From Serinus canaria (Eukaryota; Chordata; Aves; Passeriformes; Fringillidae), in assembly GCF_022539315.1 (NCBI RefSeq), contig NC_066328.1, forward strand, positions 3,415,956 through 3,479,955: a DNA stretch of 64,000 bases, written 5' to 3'. Of the stretch, positions 37,211-50,285 are shown piece by piece. A program made the translations under genes and the position numbers. The notes beneath the pieces are model-generated. The model made no database searches. It saw only the letters and a program-made list of their open reading frames with translations, and was not told the DNA's origin. How positions within the stretch are numbered: position 1 is the first letter of the stretch; every line of letters begins with the position of its first letter.

Positions 37211-37690
37211 GAGCTTGTGGAGGGTGAGCTGGGATCTTGTCCCATCTCTGGGATCCTGTCCCATCCCAGGGCATTGGTGAGCTGGATCCTGTCCCACCCC
37301 ACAGGAACTGGTGAGCTGGATCCTGTCCCATTCCTGACATCCTGTCCCACCCCAGGGACGGGTGGGTGGGATCCTGTCCCATCACTGGGATCCTGTCCCA
37401 TCCCACAGGAATTGGTGATTTGGGATGCTGTCCCATCCCAGGGCATTGGTGAGCTGGCATGCTGTCCCACCGCAGGGGATTGGTGAGCTGGATCCTGTCC
37501 CATCCCTGGCATCCTGTCCCACCCCAGGGGATTGGTGGGACAATGGGATCCTGTCCCATTGCTGGGATCCTGTCCCATCCCACAGGAATTGGTGATTTGG
37601 GATGCTGTCCCACCCCAGGGCATTGGTGAGCTGGATCCTGTCCCATTGCTGGGATCCTGTCCCACCCCAGGGACTGGTGATTTGGGAGCC
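37211..37690. repeat. GATCCTGTCCCA minisatellite (about 34-bp unit)
   Basis: A tandem array whose full unit is about 33-35 bp (GGATCCTGTCCCATCCCAGG, then GCATTGGTGAGCT), mixed with short 19-22-bp units lacking the second half. GGATCCTGTCCCA recurs about every 20-35 bp. Frames of 168-243 codons on the minus strand are repeat translations rich in Gly, Trp, Asp and Gln. Confidence 0.9.
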
Positions 37691-38981
37691 AGCAGTGACT
37701 CTCTGGTGCCCATGGCCCGCTCTGGAGGCCAGGCTCACACGTGCTGCAGTTTTCCTGGTGGGATTTGCAGCCCAGCCTGGGGACAGCAGAGCTTTGGCTT
37801 TGCCAAGGAGTGCTCGGGGCAGAGCTTTGCCAGCAAGTGTTAAAGTGAACAACTAAACCACAGCAGCTTTAGTGCTTGCACATTTCCTGTTTATCTGCCT
37901 GAGACCCAGGCAAATTAACAGCAGCCATCTCATTTTTGTTTCTTACAGATTATTCTCCTGTGACTTTTAATTAAAACTTCCCTTAGGCACAGAAGAACCA
38001 TCGGTGATTTTTTTTTTCCTGGACTCTCTCAGCTTTAATTACCTTTTAGGATTTGAAATAAGCCTTATGTTCGCACCAGATCATGTTTACTATAGAAGGA
38101 AGAGGCAAAGGGATCAGCAGGGATATTTACTATAAAATCAAAATTTCACATAAAATATATTTAAAATATAGTCAAGTAAACATTCCCTCCACACCCCCCC
38201 CCAAAAAAAAACCCCTATGGCCAGGTTTAATAATCTTTCATGTATTTTAGACTGAATAACTTGTGTTGAATCTCCCAATCCTGCACTATTCAATTTTTAC
38301 TGGGAATATGATTACATTGAAATGAGACTCCATTGGAGAAATAAGATCTTGGATGGGCAGTAGACCAAGGCAAATTTCTGAGCAGTTGGGATAAATGTTT
38401 TTCCAACCATAATAGCAGCCTCAGAACTTAAGCAGGAGAGCTAACCTGTCAGAATGCAATTCCTATTCAGTGCTGCTGCAAACACCTTGTTTGCCAGAGA
38501 ATCAGCCCGTTTGTTTTGTGTTCACCTGCAAATAAATTTGGTGTAAAAAGAGCTGGAATGGGTATAATGTCATTGCAGCTGGACAGAGGGGAGGTTTTTA
38601 GCCACTAATAGGTGTGTAAATATGGGGCACAATGTATTCATCCACTGCTGAGCAGATCAGAGCCAGGGAAAGCTGGGAGCAGGGGAGTTAATGGGATGAG
38701 CTCCCCAGGACACCAGCAGGGAGCAGGCAGAGTGGGCTGGAGCGTGAGCACTGGAGGAATAAAATAGTCCTAATAATTTCCTGCTGCTGACTGGAGAACT
38801 GCTGGCAGGTCTGCTAAGAACAGCTGAATTGCCAGTGGCCTTGGAACAGGGATAAATGTGTAATGCTGAGGAGATGGAATGTTCTGGAAAGCTTCTCTGG
38901 ACTGAGGAGAGCCCCCCCATGCTCCCCACAGCAATGGGCTCCTTGGCAGAGAGGCTCTCTGCAGGTGGGGAGGCACAGCTT
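37691..38981. other. Noncoding sequence, no gene seen
   Basis: No exon, RNA gene or transposon recognised. A C run then A run near 38190-38215 is low complexity. Confidence 0.5.
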
Positions 38982-39227
38982 TATGAACTTTATTCATTTT
39001 AGGCACAGCTCAAGGTGTGCTGTATGAACTTTATTCATTTTAGGCACAGTTCAGGGTGTGCTGTATGAGTTTTATTCATTTTAGGCACAGCTCAGGGTGT
39101 GCTGTATGAACTTTATTCATTTTAGGCACAGTTCAGGGTGTGCTGTATGAGTTTTATTCATTTTAGACACACCTGAAGGTGTGGTTTATGAATTTTATTG
39201 ATTTTAGGCACAGCTCAGGGTGTGGTT
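38982..39227. repeat. 41-bp tandem repeat, six copies
   Basis: Units start at 38982, 39023, 39064, 39105, 39146 and 39187, exactly 41 bp apart. Each has TATGA(AC/GT)TTTATTCATTTTA, then GGCACAG(C/T)TCAGGGTGTG. Units 2 and 4 appear identical, while 3 and 5 share the GT variant, suggesting a two-unit (82-bp) higher-order step in expansion. The last units are the most diverged. Confidence 0.93.
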
Positions 39228-42200
39228 TATTGGAGGTTTTGGGGTGTGTGTATCCAGGCTGAGGCATTTGTGTGTGTGCACATATATTCCCAAAGGGCAC
39301 AGTCCAGGCTCATCCCAGCCCATCAGCACCCACTGAGCAGCTGGAGGGGCACTTGCTCATTTTGCTTTTTGGTGTAGAAGTGAAGAAACCTCTGAGGGGA
39401 ACAAGGTCTTCCATTGCCTTACAGGACTGATGGTATTTTGGTGGCTGCTGTAATCAGATGATAATATTACTGAAGGCTTCAGCCTAATGACTTTTTTTAT
39501 ATCATTGGCTGCCTGGTTGCTCCATGGGCTATTCAGACAAACAGGAAATAAGGTTAGAAAAAAAATAAAATTAACTTTTCTTTCATTTGCTTATTTCTGA
39601 GCCAGTGCATTTGCCCCAAATCCCCAAATAACAGGCTTAAGTTCTGCTTTTCAGGTTTTTTAGCCATTGAGGAACTGCACAGGCAAATCCCACTTCTGGG
39701 CTCAAAAATGGACTTGATTTGAAATTATCTTTTTCTACTTCTCCATTATGGACATTCTGCACACAAATTGGTTTTTCACAGATGAATATTCTTTGCATTT
39801 AATTTCCATTCTGCATATGGCTGTGTGCATTACAGCTATTTAGCATAAAAAAAAAGATGCAGAGGAAGAATGGAAGAAATACTTTTTAAATTGATGGTGT
39901 CAAGTTAAGTGGTGTGCTCCTGTTTACCCTTGCTAACAATATAACAGGCCAAGGACATTCATCAGGAAGAAAGGCTGTAATTAATTAAGTGAAATATGAT
40001 GCAATGAACAATTAACATGTGTTACAGCATGTCAGTAGACTCATGCCAATAAAACAGTAATGTCAGCTAAAGGATTTGACATTTATGTGGATAATAAAAT
40101 ATTGACAGTTAAACTGGGGGTGGGGTTAAATAGTTTTTTGAAAGAAAACTTGGCTTAAAAACCTCTAGCTGGTATCTTTAGGAAAAGCCATCACCTGCAG
40201 GCAGCCTGCTCCAGGAGAATTCCCTGGGAGTCAGGCAGTAAATACCTGAAGAAACAATCTGGCATTAACTTGCATCTCTCATTGTAGAAATTGTGGAAAA
40301 AAATCATCTCTCATGTGCAGAATTTTTTTCCTGTGTTAAACAGTTCCTTCCTTAGTGTTTAATCATCTCCTTGAGTCCTTACAAATGATCTCTCCATCTG
40401 AATGAATGGCATCACCTCAGTCCTGTGCAGTTCTGCCCATCCCATTTCCTTTTCTCCTGGTGTGTGCACATCTCCCTGCACCACGCTCAGGGAATCTGCC
40501 CATGGTGGGTTTGGATCCTGTGAGGCACAGCAAGCTCTGATCCCACCTGGTTTTATTCATGCCAGACAAACTGGAGCTGTAAAAGTTGTAAATTTTTTGG
40601 TAGCCTGCAGAAAGCTTGGAGAGCAGGGCTGCATTTTCTCTCTTCTCTGTTGCATTATGGTTGCTGAAAGGAAAACCATCCCATGGAAATCACACTTCTG
40701 TCAGAAAGTCTTGGACTTTTTATTTCTACAAATAAGCTTAAGATTAATGAAGCTGAAAGCAGCTATCTTGCACTTATTAGGGCTGCAGAAAACCTCAAGA
40801 TTGATGAAAATAAAAGGAGCTGCTCAGTTCAAAAAGGCTTTTTCCCCCTATTTTTTTCTCCATTTTGGTTAGACTGTACAACCAGGGGTACTTTCTGAAG
40901 CATTTTTCTGTATTAAAGGAGAAGCTCACAGGAAAGGCTTTTAAGAATATCCACAGGTGAACAGATGGAGACCCTTCTGCCTTTCTGTACCACTGTTTCA
41001 GGGGAATTTTTGAAAGAATTTTCTAGCCACCCCCTTTTTGTTGCATGAAGAGAAATCACAGGCATGTTCCCTGAAAGGTTCTGATGGGAGCTCCAGCCTA
41101 CCTTGAAATTCTCCACTGGAATAATTTGCAGGAATCGGGGTCAGGGAATTGATTTGCTCCAAAGCAGTTTATTTCAATTTGAATATTTTGAAATTGTGCT
41201 GGGCACCTCCGGTAGCGTGCCTGGAGCAAGATGATCCTGTTACCATGGTTTCAGGCTGAGATTTGGGTTACTATGGTGTCAGCCTTTCCTTCTTGCTATG
41301 CAGGAAAGTGGAGAGTGACCTGGGCAAGGTCGTGGAGACTTAAATCCTCCAAGAGGATAAGCTGGAGCCACAAAATGAGTCACTGCAGAGAAGGGCTTGT
41401 AGGCAGCTGAAAGAGAAACTCAAGTCCTGTGTGTGCTTTTCTTGGGAAGTGCTGGGCTCCAAGCCAGCAAAGCCACTGGAGAGAGGGTCCTGGCAGTTTG
41501 TGGCAAATCCCAGGGAAGTCAGCATTGCCACTGGAGAGAGTTTATTGCAAATCCCACTTCTGTCCAACTAGGATTAATAGCCAGGCATCAGAGGCTTGCT
41601 CCTGTCTCCAAAAGCTCTGGAGATTGCATCCTCTGCCCTGCAGATGGGCAGCAAAAGTGCAGTGTGTGTGAGCCCCATTCCAAATGGGATGTGGGCTGGG
41701 GACACAAGCAGTCCCTGGGGTGGGAGCTGTCACCATGAACATGTGATTGCTGCCTTTCTGTTTTCCTTTGTCATTTTGGTTGTTCACAGTGCTAAATGTT
41801 TATTTATTTATTTATTTTAATGCTTTTTTTCATCCTGAAAGTGAAGCAAGCTGACCTTTCATTTCACTGCAATGAATTAATTCCCTGTATTTTTAAAAAT
41901 TAATTCCCTGTGTTTTGTTCTAGCTGTCTTAAGCAGTTTATGAAGCTTGGGTTTTTCTCTTAATTTTTATATTTTCCTTCCTAGATAAACATAAACTGAC
42001 CCAAGCAGTTTAAAGGGCTGGCACACTGCAGTGTAGGGTGCTGCTGAGGAGCTCAAACTGGGAACAGGTGCCACAGTTGCAGGATTGGATCATGGCAAGC
42101 CAAAAAATCCCTCTGAGCTTTTTTCTCATGGAAAACCAGGCTGGATCACAAGACACAGGTTTGGCACTGAGCACCATCTGTTCAGCACCAGGCAAAAACC

Positions 42201-44861
42201 CCAAACTTGATGCACAACTGCTCTCCAGGCCCAGAGAAGCCTGCAGCAAACACTTAGACACTGACAGGGGTTCCTCTCTATTTGGTTAATGGAATAGTTA
42301 CTGTTGGGTTCTTTTTTATTGCTAAGTATGTTTGGGGTTGGTTTTTCTTCCTTCAAATAGGGTTTTTAATTTTGCATCCTGAGATTCAAGTATGCAAATT
42401 CCACTTAAGTCTTCTTGCAGCTTCCTAAATCCTGCTGCAGCATTTGCCTTTGGAGGTTTGATTTTGGCTTTCTCTCTGTAATCTAGAGATAGAGTTACAT
42501 CAGAGGGCTGCTCCAAGGATGATATCAGAGCATTCTGATGCCATGGTAATAGATGCAGACTGAGTCTCCTATCTGCTGATTGCACCCGGAGAAGTGCCAA
42601 TTTATCTATTTCATCAGAGTGAAGCAGCTCTTCCCTCCTGAGTGTACAGTTCTTCTGAGTGTTATTCCCAAGTAATAACATTATCTCTCCAGCTTATACC
42701 TGCAGGGGAATTATGTGAAGGAGCAGTGTAGTGTAATTATTTCAGTGCAAAGCTGCAGCCCTGACCAAAACAAACAAAAAAGGAGCTCAGCTCTGGTTCC
42801 ACACCCACTCAAACAGGTCCAATAATTGGGGGCACAGCAGTGATTTTCATTATTCTAAACCAGCCTGACTGGAAGTGATCCCAGTGGCACTTTGGAAAGC
42901 ATTAAGGACATTGCTCCTGAAGGAAATTGCGTTACTTGGAATGAAACAAATGTTTAATATTTCTGGTTTCTCTCACTCCTTTCACCTTGTTTCCTTGCAG
43001 CCTTGCACCTGCTGCTCTCCCCAGGTTTCTCAGGGCTCTTGGGCCACACCTTTTTAGCCTCATTCATGATTGTGTTACCATTTGGAAATATGGAAAAGAG
43101 CCCAGGGGATCCAGGGAAGTGCAGTGCTGGAAATCAGCTCCTCAGTGCTTTGTTTTTTGCCAACACAATGGACAGGAGCCTGCCATGGGACTAGAGGTGC
43201 TCCTCAAGGAGAGGGCTTTTGCAGAAAGAGCCTTTGCTTTCAGAATCTTGATCATCATTCCACTTCCCTCCTTGCTTTGCTGTGTGCTAACCCCCTGTTC
43301 CTTCTGCAGGTTTGATTTTGCATTTGCATTTTTGATGCCCTGAAAATGCTGCTCTGAGGAAGGAAGTGCAGAGTGTGGCCCTGGCTGATGCTGGGCTGGG
43401 CTGGTTTGTTCTGCTGGCACCTACTGAATGCAATCATATTTTGGGGATATTTTAGGGGGTACCCACAGAATTTATTTGGTCTGGGCAGTGTTTGGGGGCT
43501 TTTCTAAAGGCTCAGCTCCCAGCAGGGTTTGGATGTAAGGATGGGGATAGGGTTGAAAAGCTGTGTGAATATGAGTTTTGTTTTCTCTGAAAATGCAAGA
43601 TCATTTCCTGAAAAACCAGAGGAATCTATCCCATTGTGAAATGGAAATCTTCATTGTTCTGTTTGTTGTCTTGCTTAAATTTAGGAGTTGCCAGATATTT
43701 GCTCACTAGGGAGTAGAAAATCAATGCCAGAGTTAAATGTGCAATGAATCAAAACCATTCCTGATTGCCAGACTCAAAGATGATTGTTGTTTTAGCCTTC
43801 TCATGATCATTGTTATCTAAAGAGTAACCAGGAATGAAAAAGGCACATATAAAAAACAACAATTTTAGTCCTTTTTTTTTTTGCCCTCCAGTAAAATTTG
43901 AAGAGTTGCTATTCTTTTTAACCTAATAGATTTTAATAGCAAGGTGAGAAGTTTAAAAAGCAGAGAAGGTGGCTGAAGCTCAGTGAAGAATGGAGTGAAT
44001 TTCAGGTAGATCAGTTTGCACAGCCCTGACTGTACAGATGGACCTGAGAGCTGGTGCCTTGCTGTTCAAGTGGGGAACTTTGCACTAATTTAAATCATTA
44101 AGATGAACTGGCACACAGCAAATTGGAGTCCCAGGGGGGGTCTAAATGTGCCAGCAGTTTATACAAGTCGACCTCAGAGTCCCTCAAGTGTCAGCAAGTC
44201 AAGGGGCACCATCTGCAGCTGGCCTTTGGAGCTGTTGGGGTCATGGAGAGCTTAGCATTGAATCCCAACCACTTATTTATGGAAGAAAAACAGAGACTTT
44301 ACACAGCCACACTTTGAAGTGAATTATTCCAGGCTCTGTGGGCATTGTGGCAGTTAAACATGCAAGCAGCCTCCTGCCACTGTGCTCATTTTCAGACACA
44401 TGTGTGGTTAAACTGCTGTAAATATCTGAACTGTGAGGTGTGTTCAGGTGTGTACACCCAATCTTTTTTCATGGACTCAAGTCTGTGGCTGCATATTTGA
44501 CTTCCTTTATATTTTCTGCATTGAAGGTTGGCTTTTAAAAGTGCCTTAACACTAAACAATTTCACATGGCAGGACTGAGGTGGCTGTCACTCATTTTATA
44601 GACCAAATAATCATGAGTTTTACTACTCTAAAGTAAGAATTTCTGTAATTATTCACTTTTTATTCTTTGGGTTTTTTTTCAAGATGAAACCCAACAACAC
44701 AAGGCACAAAACCTTCCAGCTATTACTGAGGCATATTGAGGGGGTGATACTGACTGCTGATTAGAAATCATGGAGCTGGGATGAATTTCATTTTTCACTC
44801 TGAGGAGTGGGGCTCCTAACCTTCTGAAAATATAGGTGAAGTGACCTTCTTCACGCAAAAA
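39228..44861. other. Mostly unique noncoding sequence, no gene seen
   Basis: No exon or RNA gene recognised. Around 41100-41560 the texture is LTR-like, with a 14-bp word GCCACTGGAGAGAG repeated at 41471 and 41529, but I cannot place ends or a family. A short (TTTA)n run lies near 41801-41818. The 39.93-40.10 kb segment looks like a conserved noncoding element. Confidence 0.5.
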
Positions 44862-45489
44862 ATCTAAATCTATCTACACCTACATCTATATCTAATCTAT
44901 ATCTATTTCGAATCATCACCTATATCTATATCTAATCTATATCTATATCTAATCTATATCTATCTATATCTATATAATCTATATCTATATCTAATCTATA
45001 TCTATCTATATCTATATAATCTATATCTATATCTAATCTATATCTATCTATATCTATCTATATCTATATAATCTATATCTATATAATCTATATCTATATC
45101 TAATCTATATCTATATCTATCTATATCTATATCTATATCTATCTATATCTAATCTATCTATATTTATATATCTATATCTATATCATCTATATCTATGTGT
45201 ATCTATATCTATATCTGTATCTCTATATCTTTATATCATCTCTATCTGTATATCTATCTACCTATATCTATATAATCTATCTATATCCTCTATATCAATA
45301 TCTAATCTATCTATATCTATATCATCTGTCTATATAATCTATATCTGTATCTATTTATATATATATCTAATCTATATCTGTACCTATAATATCTAATCAT
45401 AATTATATCTAATTAATTATATATTATCTAATTATGTGTATCTAATCTCTATCTATATCTAATTGATATCTATCTAATCTCTGTATCTA
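44862..45489. repeat. Long imperfect (ATCTAT)n microsatellite
   Basis: About 630 bp of ATCTAT, ATCT and TATATCTAATC words with frequent phase changes. The core is most regular between 44930 and 45170. Divergence rises to the right, with TGTATC and AATTAT variants. The motif mixture suggests slippage at both a tetra- and a hexanucleotide level. Confidence 0.95.
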
Positions 45490-46868
45490 CACACACCCCT
45501 TCTGACACCCCATGGGGTGACAGGTGAATATAACCTGGCATTTTTTAATGTAATGGGGTGGATCCCTCCCATGTTTCCCCTTGAATATCCACTCAGGCTG
45601 TTCTTGCAGTAAAGGTTAATTGCAGGAAAAGGTGTTTTCCTGATGTTAACACAGGTGTGTGTCAGTCCCATCTGTAGAGTGCCAGAAAACACTGGAGTGC
45701 TGTTACAGTCTTGCTGTATCTTGTTGTAGAACTCAAAAATCCCTTCCTTGCCTAAAGAGAACACAGAAATTGACCTTTTAAAATCAATGTTGGGAAAAAA
45801 ATCCACACACAAATCATTGCACTTTTGTAGTGGTGTGGGTTTTAGTACCTCAGATGGATACACCAAAAAGATTTTTAAAGAATAAAATGGGAATAATATT
45901 ATTCACCTGTGAGTAACTTCATAAAGTATTTCTTAGCTGTAATTAAATCACCAGTTGGGCTAAAGCCATTGATTTACCATCTCAGATAATCCTGGGTGTG
46001 TTGTGCACTGTGATAATGGCACTGTGTTATGAAGAACTGGCATTCCTCACAGGTGAATTGTAAGGTTTGATCATTAGTCAAAAGAGAGAAGAATAAAAAC
46101 AACATGGGGAACCTGTCTGCTGGAATCTATCTGAGCTTAGCTGCTTTCAGACCCAGAGTGCTCTTTGAAAAATTAGTAAAGGAAATAATTTAGAGTCCCT
46201 TGGCCATAGGAGAAGATTATCTGACTTGTTCTAATGAGCTAAGCCAGACTCCATGTCAGTACAGGCAGGCTGACAAGGGTATTGGTGCCTGTATCCCCAG
46301 CAGAGCCCAGCCCAACCTTGAGCTGCTGAGCTGCAATCTGTTACTCTAAGGAGTCTGATGCAGTCAGAGCCTGGCAGGAGCCTGGCTGTAAGGGAGAGTC
46401 ATGTCTTGTGGTGGTGCTGCAGCCTGTGACCCTGCTCCCTCACACCATGGTGGGGTTCCTCTGCCCTCTGCCTCTTCTCAGAGCCCACAGATGACTTTTG
46501 GACAGCTGCAGCCCTGTCTGCTCTCAGGACTTTCCATTTGGTGGGTTATCCCCACAGGATATTTCCTGTTTTGCCTGCATGTTTGCATGTCTGTGGTAAC
46601 TTCACACCCACTTCTTGTGGAATTAGCACGTGGCTCGCTGTGCTCAGGTGCTTTAGGAGCCTGTCAGGACTTGCAGAGATGGCAGTGTTGGCATTCCCCT
46701 CCAACAATGAACCCCTCACTCATTCTCTTCTATGATATTTTTATTTTAGCCTTGCCTCTTACAGTCAGAGGTGTCTGTATTTGTGCACTTCTTCTGCTTG
46801 TGGATCTGGTACAGCTGAATCACCCCTCACCATGGATGGATGTACCATGGCCATGCTAGCACAAAGTG
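45490..46868. other. Noncoding sequence, no gene seen
   Basis: No exon, RNA gene or transposon recognised. The frame at 46401-46859 (152 codons) has no recognisable domain and no codon-use signal I can see. Confidence 0.5.
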
Positions 46869-46873
46869 TTTCG

Positions 46874-47480
46874 TGTGAAAAACACCTGTCACTTGTTTTT
46901 AGAATTTTAAATGTTTAATAGTAATAAAATGGTGATAAAAATAGTAATATAATTAGAGTAATAAAAATTGGACAATTAGGATTTTGGACAATATGAGACA
47001 ATAAAAACAAAGAGTTACAGACAGTCTGGGTACCTTTTCTGGGCAAAATAAGCCTGAAAAAGGACCCACATTAACAGAGAATTAACCCTTAAAAACAACA
47101 GCCTGTTGCATATTCACACACCTCATCCATGATGCACAAATTCCATTCAAACACAGGATTCTGTCTGGGCAGTGTCACCTCTGAATCCTGAAGGTGTCTG
47201 CAGGGCTGAGTGAGGCAGGAAGAATTCAAAAAGAGAGCAATAAATTCTCTTTCTCTGAAAGATTCTGGTGTCCTGTGGCTGCTATCTCAGTGCAAGTCCT
47301 ATCTTTTAAAAAAAAGTATCCTACATAGCACAGTTTCTACTTTAACATTTTGTTATAACCTACAACTATATCTAACACACCACTTAAGAAATTTAATACA
47401 GCATAACTTTCTAACATATCACACATAATATTCATATTAATATTTGCAAAAAGCCAATCATAAAATAGGCATTTTTCACA
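46874..47480 (-). mobile_element. Solo LTR with 9-bp terminal inverted repeats and target duplication
   Basis: A 607-bp element starting TGTGAAAAA and ending TTTTTCACA, perfect 9-bp inverted termini. The flanks are TTTCG (46869-46873) and TTTCA (47481-47485), a 5-bp target duplication with one CpG-type change. It is AT-rich, with internal blocks I recall from a common songbird LTR, such as GCCTGTTGCATATTCACACA and AAAAGCCAATCATAAAAT. ATTAAA on the minus strand close to the left end favours minus orientation. There is no interior sequence, so it is a recombinant solo LTR. Confidence 0.88.
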
Positions 47481-47485
47481 TTTCA

Positions 47486-49742
47486 TTTTCCTCCTGCTTG
47501 CAGCAGTCCCACTCTGTGCCTGCTGCTGTGTGGGGCACACAGTGCCTGAGTGCTGTCATTAGGAATTTAGGAGATAATCTTGTGTACAGAATTATTTTCT
47601 CAATTCTTTTCTGAGCAAATGTGCAGAACCAAGAGGTCTGGACTCGAGATGCTTCACTGATCTTTGTGTCCTTGCAGTAAAGAGTTGTAATTTCTCTCAG
47701 TGTTTTGGCTGTTTGGTGTCCCTGCCTTGTGGCCAAGAGGCCATCCTGGTTTGGGACAGAACTGCCAACTGCTTTCACTGTGGCCATGTGCTTTGGTCAC
47801 GTGCCCTCCAAAAATTTTGATTTGGAAAGTGCCACTCAGGAATTTCTATTTCTGCTGGTGAGGAATTTATATTTCAGACACTGCTGAAAGCAGCAGTCCA
47901 AGAGGAACTATGTATAGCTGTCATCACACTCTCTCTTCAAATGGAAAAATGCAATACTGTGACATTTTAAGAAAACAATAACAAAAATCACAAATCAGTG
48001 GAAGCACTATTTAGCTCAGTGTAATAGATGAGTAACACAGTGGATAATTTTACCACTCCTCTCTCTATTTAGGGAAACAAGGCCCTGTAGTGTGTTGGTA
48101 ACAGCAGAACTCCATCAGAGTGAAGCACCAGCTGGTGTTCTATAAATGCAGCTCTTGGGGCACACATCTGAAGAACTCTCCAGCTCTGTGAGCACCAGAG
48201 AGATCACAGCACCTGCCACCAAAGGGCTCCCTGGATGGGAAGCACAGTCTGGGCAGAAAGAATTCCCTTCTGGGCTCACAGCAGCAGGGTTGGCTCTACC
48301 TGGAGATGCTTCCCCAGGTGAAACCTGGATTTTTGTGGTGGGCTTGGCAGGTGAAGCCTTGCCAGGGCTGTCCCTGCAGGGCTGGAATGGTGTGTCCAGC
48401 CAGGAGGGGCTCCAGCTCAGAGCTGGGCTTTGTGCTCTCACTTTGGGACAAAAGGAATGCTTCAGCCTGAGGCAATTGAAACCTAGAGATGTGGGATGAA
48501 GGGACCTGGACAAAACTAATAACTGCTTTTCTGTGTCAGCCCCAGAGCTTCCTGGGAGCTGAGCAGTCACTGTCAGTTATGGATTTAACTTTCTGAAGAC
48601 TGTGGGGAGTTTTCCTTTACTTCAGGGCTGTGTAAATGTCCCTGAGTTTGTAGAAGCAGTTGTCTGGGGAAATTGGCCCAGCTAAATTGACATTTACCTG
48701 TTCATACAGAACAGGATTCTTTGTTCCCTGGGGACTCCTGCCAAGATTTTCATATGTTTAACAGAATAGAAGGGTTCCTTCTGCAAATCTCTGGTTCCTT
48801 TTTCTGTGGGAAGTGGCAGCTTGAGGCCTTGGCACATTTCCTTTGTGAGGCTCAGTTCAGCATTGCACAGGATTTAAATGGTGCCCAGGGCAGGACACAC
48901 CTCTGGAAGTTGAGAGAAACTGGGAATCAGGTAAAAACTCTAAAAAAAAAGCTATTTGCTGGTCTTCCCTTCATGCAAATGTGTGATCAGTCCCTCAGTC
49001 ACTCCTTGTAATAAATTTGCTGGTGACATCTTCATTGCAGTGACTACAAGGGTGTTGGGACAACTCTTACTTGTAATATCCTATTTAGAAACAGATTTTT
49101 ATTTTCACCATTTGAAATCTTCTACTTTTGCACAGGAGTGGCAAAAATAATCATCTTCTACTCAAGATGTCTTTGTTTATCATTTTGTCATGCATTCATA
49201 GTGTTTGGGAACAAATGAGCCTTGCTGGTGTGAAAGGTCTGCTTTAAGGTAGGTTGTTGGACAGATTCCTAACAGCTGAGTGAGAAGAAATGTAGATTTT
49301 GACAAAAATTAAAGGTATGCATCCATAAAGTTCTACACACCTGCTCTTAGTTTTGCTTTGACTATTTCTTTTATTAACTTTTTCTTTAAATATTAAGCTA
49401 AGTGACAGTAGTAAAAAGCATAATCACATCCCTGTGCAGATGAATAAAAAATAAGAAATATCCCCTCTGTTTGCTCTATCTCTACCACACTTCTAAACAT
49501 TCTCCCAGAATGTGTGGGCTGTAATCATGGAGCAGTTGAGATCCTCACCATAAAACATCTCCAAAATCCTTCCCACCTTTGTTTAACAGGGGTTTGTAAA
49601 GCAGCACAGGTTTCACTCTGGCATGCCCTGTTCTTGGGCTGGCCAGCTGAGATGGCTTTGGCTGGGACAGGGTTCTTTTTCTTCTCAGGATTCTTGGGTT
49701 TGTCACCAAAACGCTGTTGATAAAACACAGATATTGCCTTCA
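47486..49742. other. Noncoding sequence, no gene seen
   Basis: The frames at 48115-48570 (minus) and 48146-48499 (plus) overlap in opposite directions and have no family resemblance. A 23-bp word at 48666-48688 recurs at 53529-53551 and may mark fragments of one old repeat. Confidence 0.5.
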
Positions 49743-50285
49743 CTGCTGGGCTGGGGGCTGCTAAACTGGGCTGGGGGCTGCTAACTGGGCTGGGGGCTGC
49801 TAAACTGGGCTGTGTGCTGCTAGGCTGGGCTGGGGGCTGCTAAACTGGGCTGTGTGCTGCTAGGCTGGGCTGGGGGCTGCTAGGCTGGGCTGGGGGCTGC
49901 TAGGCTGGGCTGTGTGCTGCTAAACTGGGCTGTGTGCTTCTAGGCTGGGCTGGGGGCTGTGTTTGGTCTTAAACTGGGCTCTGTGCTTCTAGGCTGGGCT
50001 CTGTGCTTCTAGGCTTGGCTGTGTGCTTCTAGGCTGGGCTCTGTGCTTCTAGGTTGAGCTGTGTGCTTCTAGGCTGAGCTGAGGGTTCTGGTGTTAAACT
50101 GAGCTGTGTGGTTCTAGGCTGAACTGAGGGCTGTGAGTGGTGCTAAGCTGGACTGTGTGGCTCTAGGCTGAGCTGAGGGCTGTGTGTGGCTCTAGGCTGA
50201 GCTGAGGGCTGTGTGTGGCTCTAGGCTGAGCTGAGGGCTGTGTGTGCTGTTAAGCTGAGCAGGGTGGCTCTAGGCTGAGCTTAGG
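49743..50285. repeat. CTGGGCTGGGGGCTGCTAAA minisatellite (about 20-bp unit)
   Basis: About 540 bp of tandem units. The left third is regular 20-21-bp CTGGGCTGGGGGCTGCTAAA and its GTGTGCTGCTAGG variant. The middle changes to GTGTGCTTCTAGGCTGGGCT. The right third has longer units around GGCTCTAGGCTGAGCTGAGG. The strand is G-rich on plus, with GGGGG runs in the left part. Confidence 0.93.

Noticed and set aside
36292..37713. Leu/Ser/Cys-rich plus frames and Arg/Glu/Gln-rich minus frames
   Set aside because: Products of the 11-bp and 34-bp minisatellites. The hydrophobic look of the plus frames is due to CTG/CTC codons, not a membrane protein.
41100..41560. Possible LTR with a minus-strand AAATAAAC signal
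   Set aside because: The texture is suggestive, but I could not identify TG/CA ends, a target duplication or a second copy, so I did not call it.
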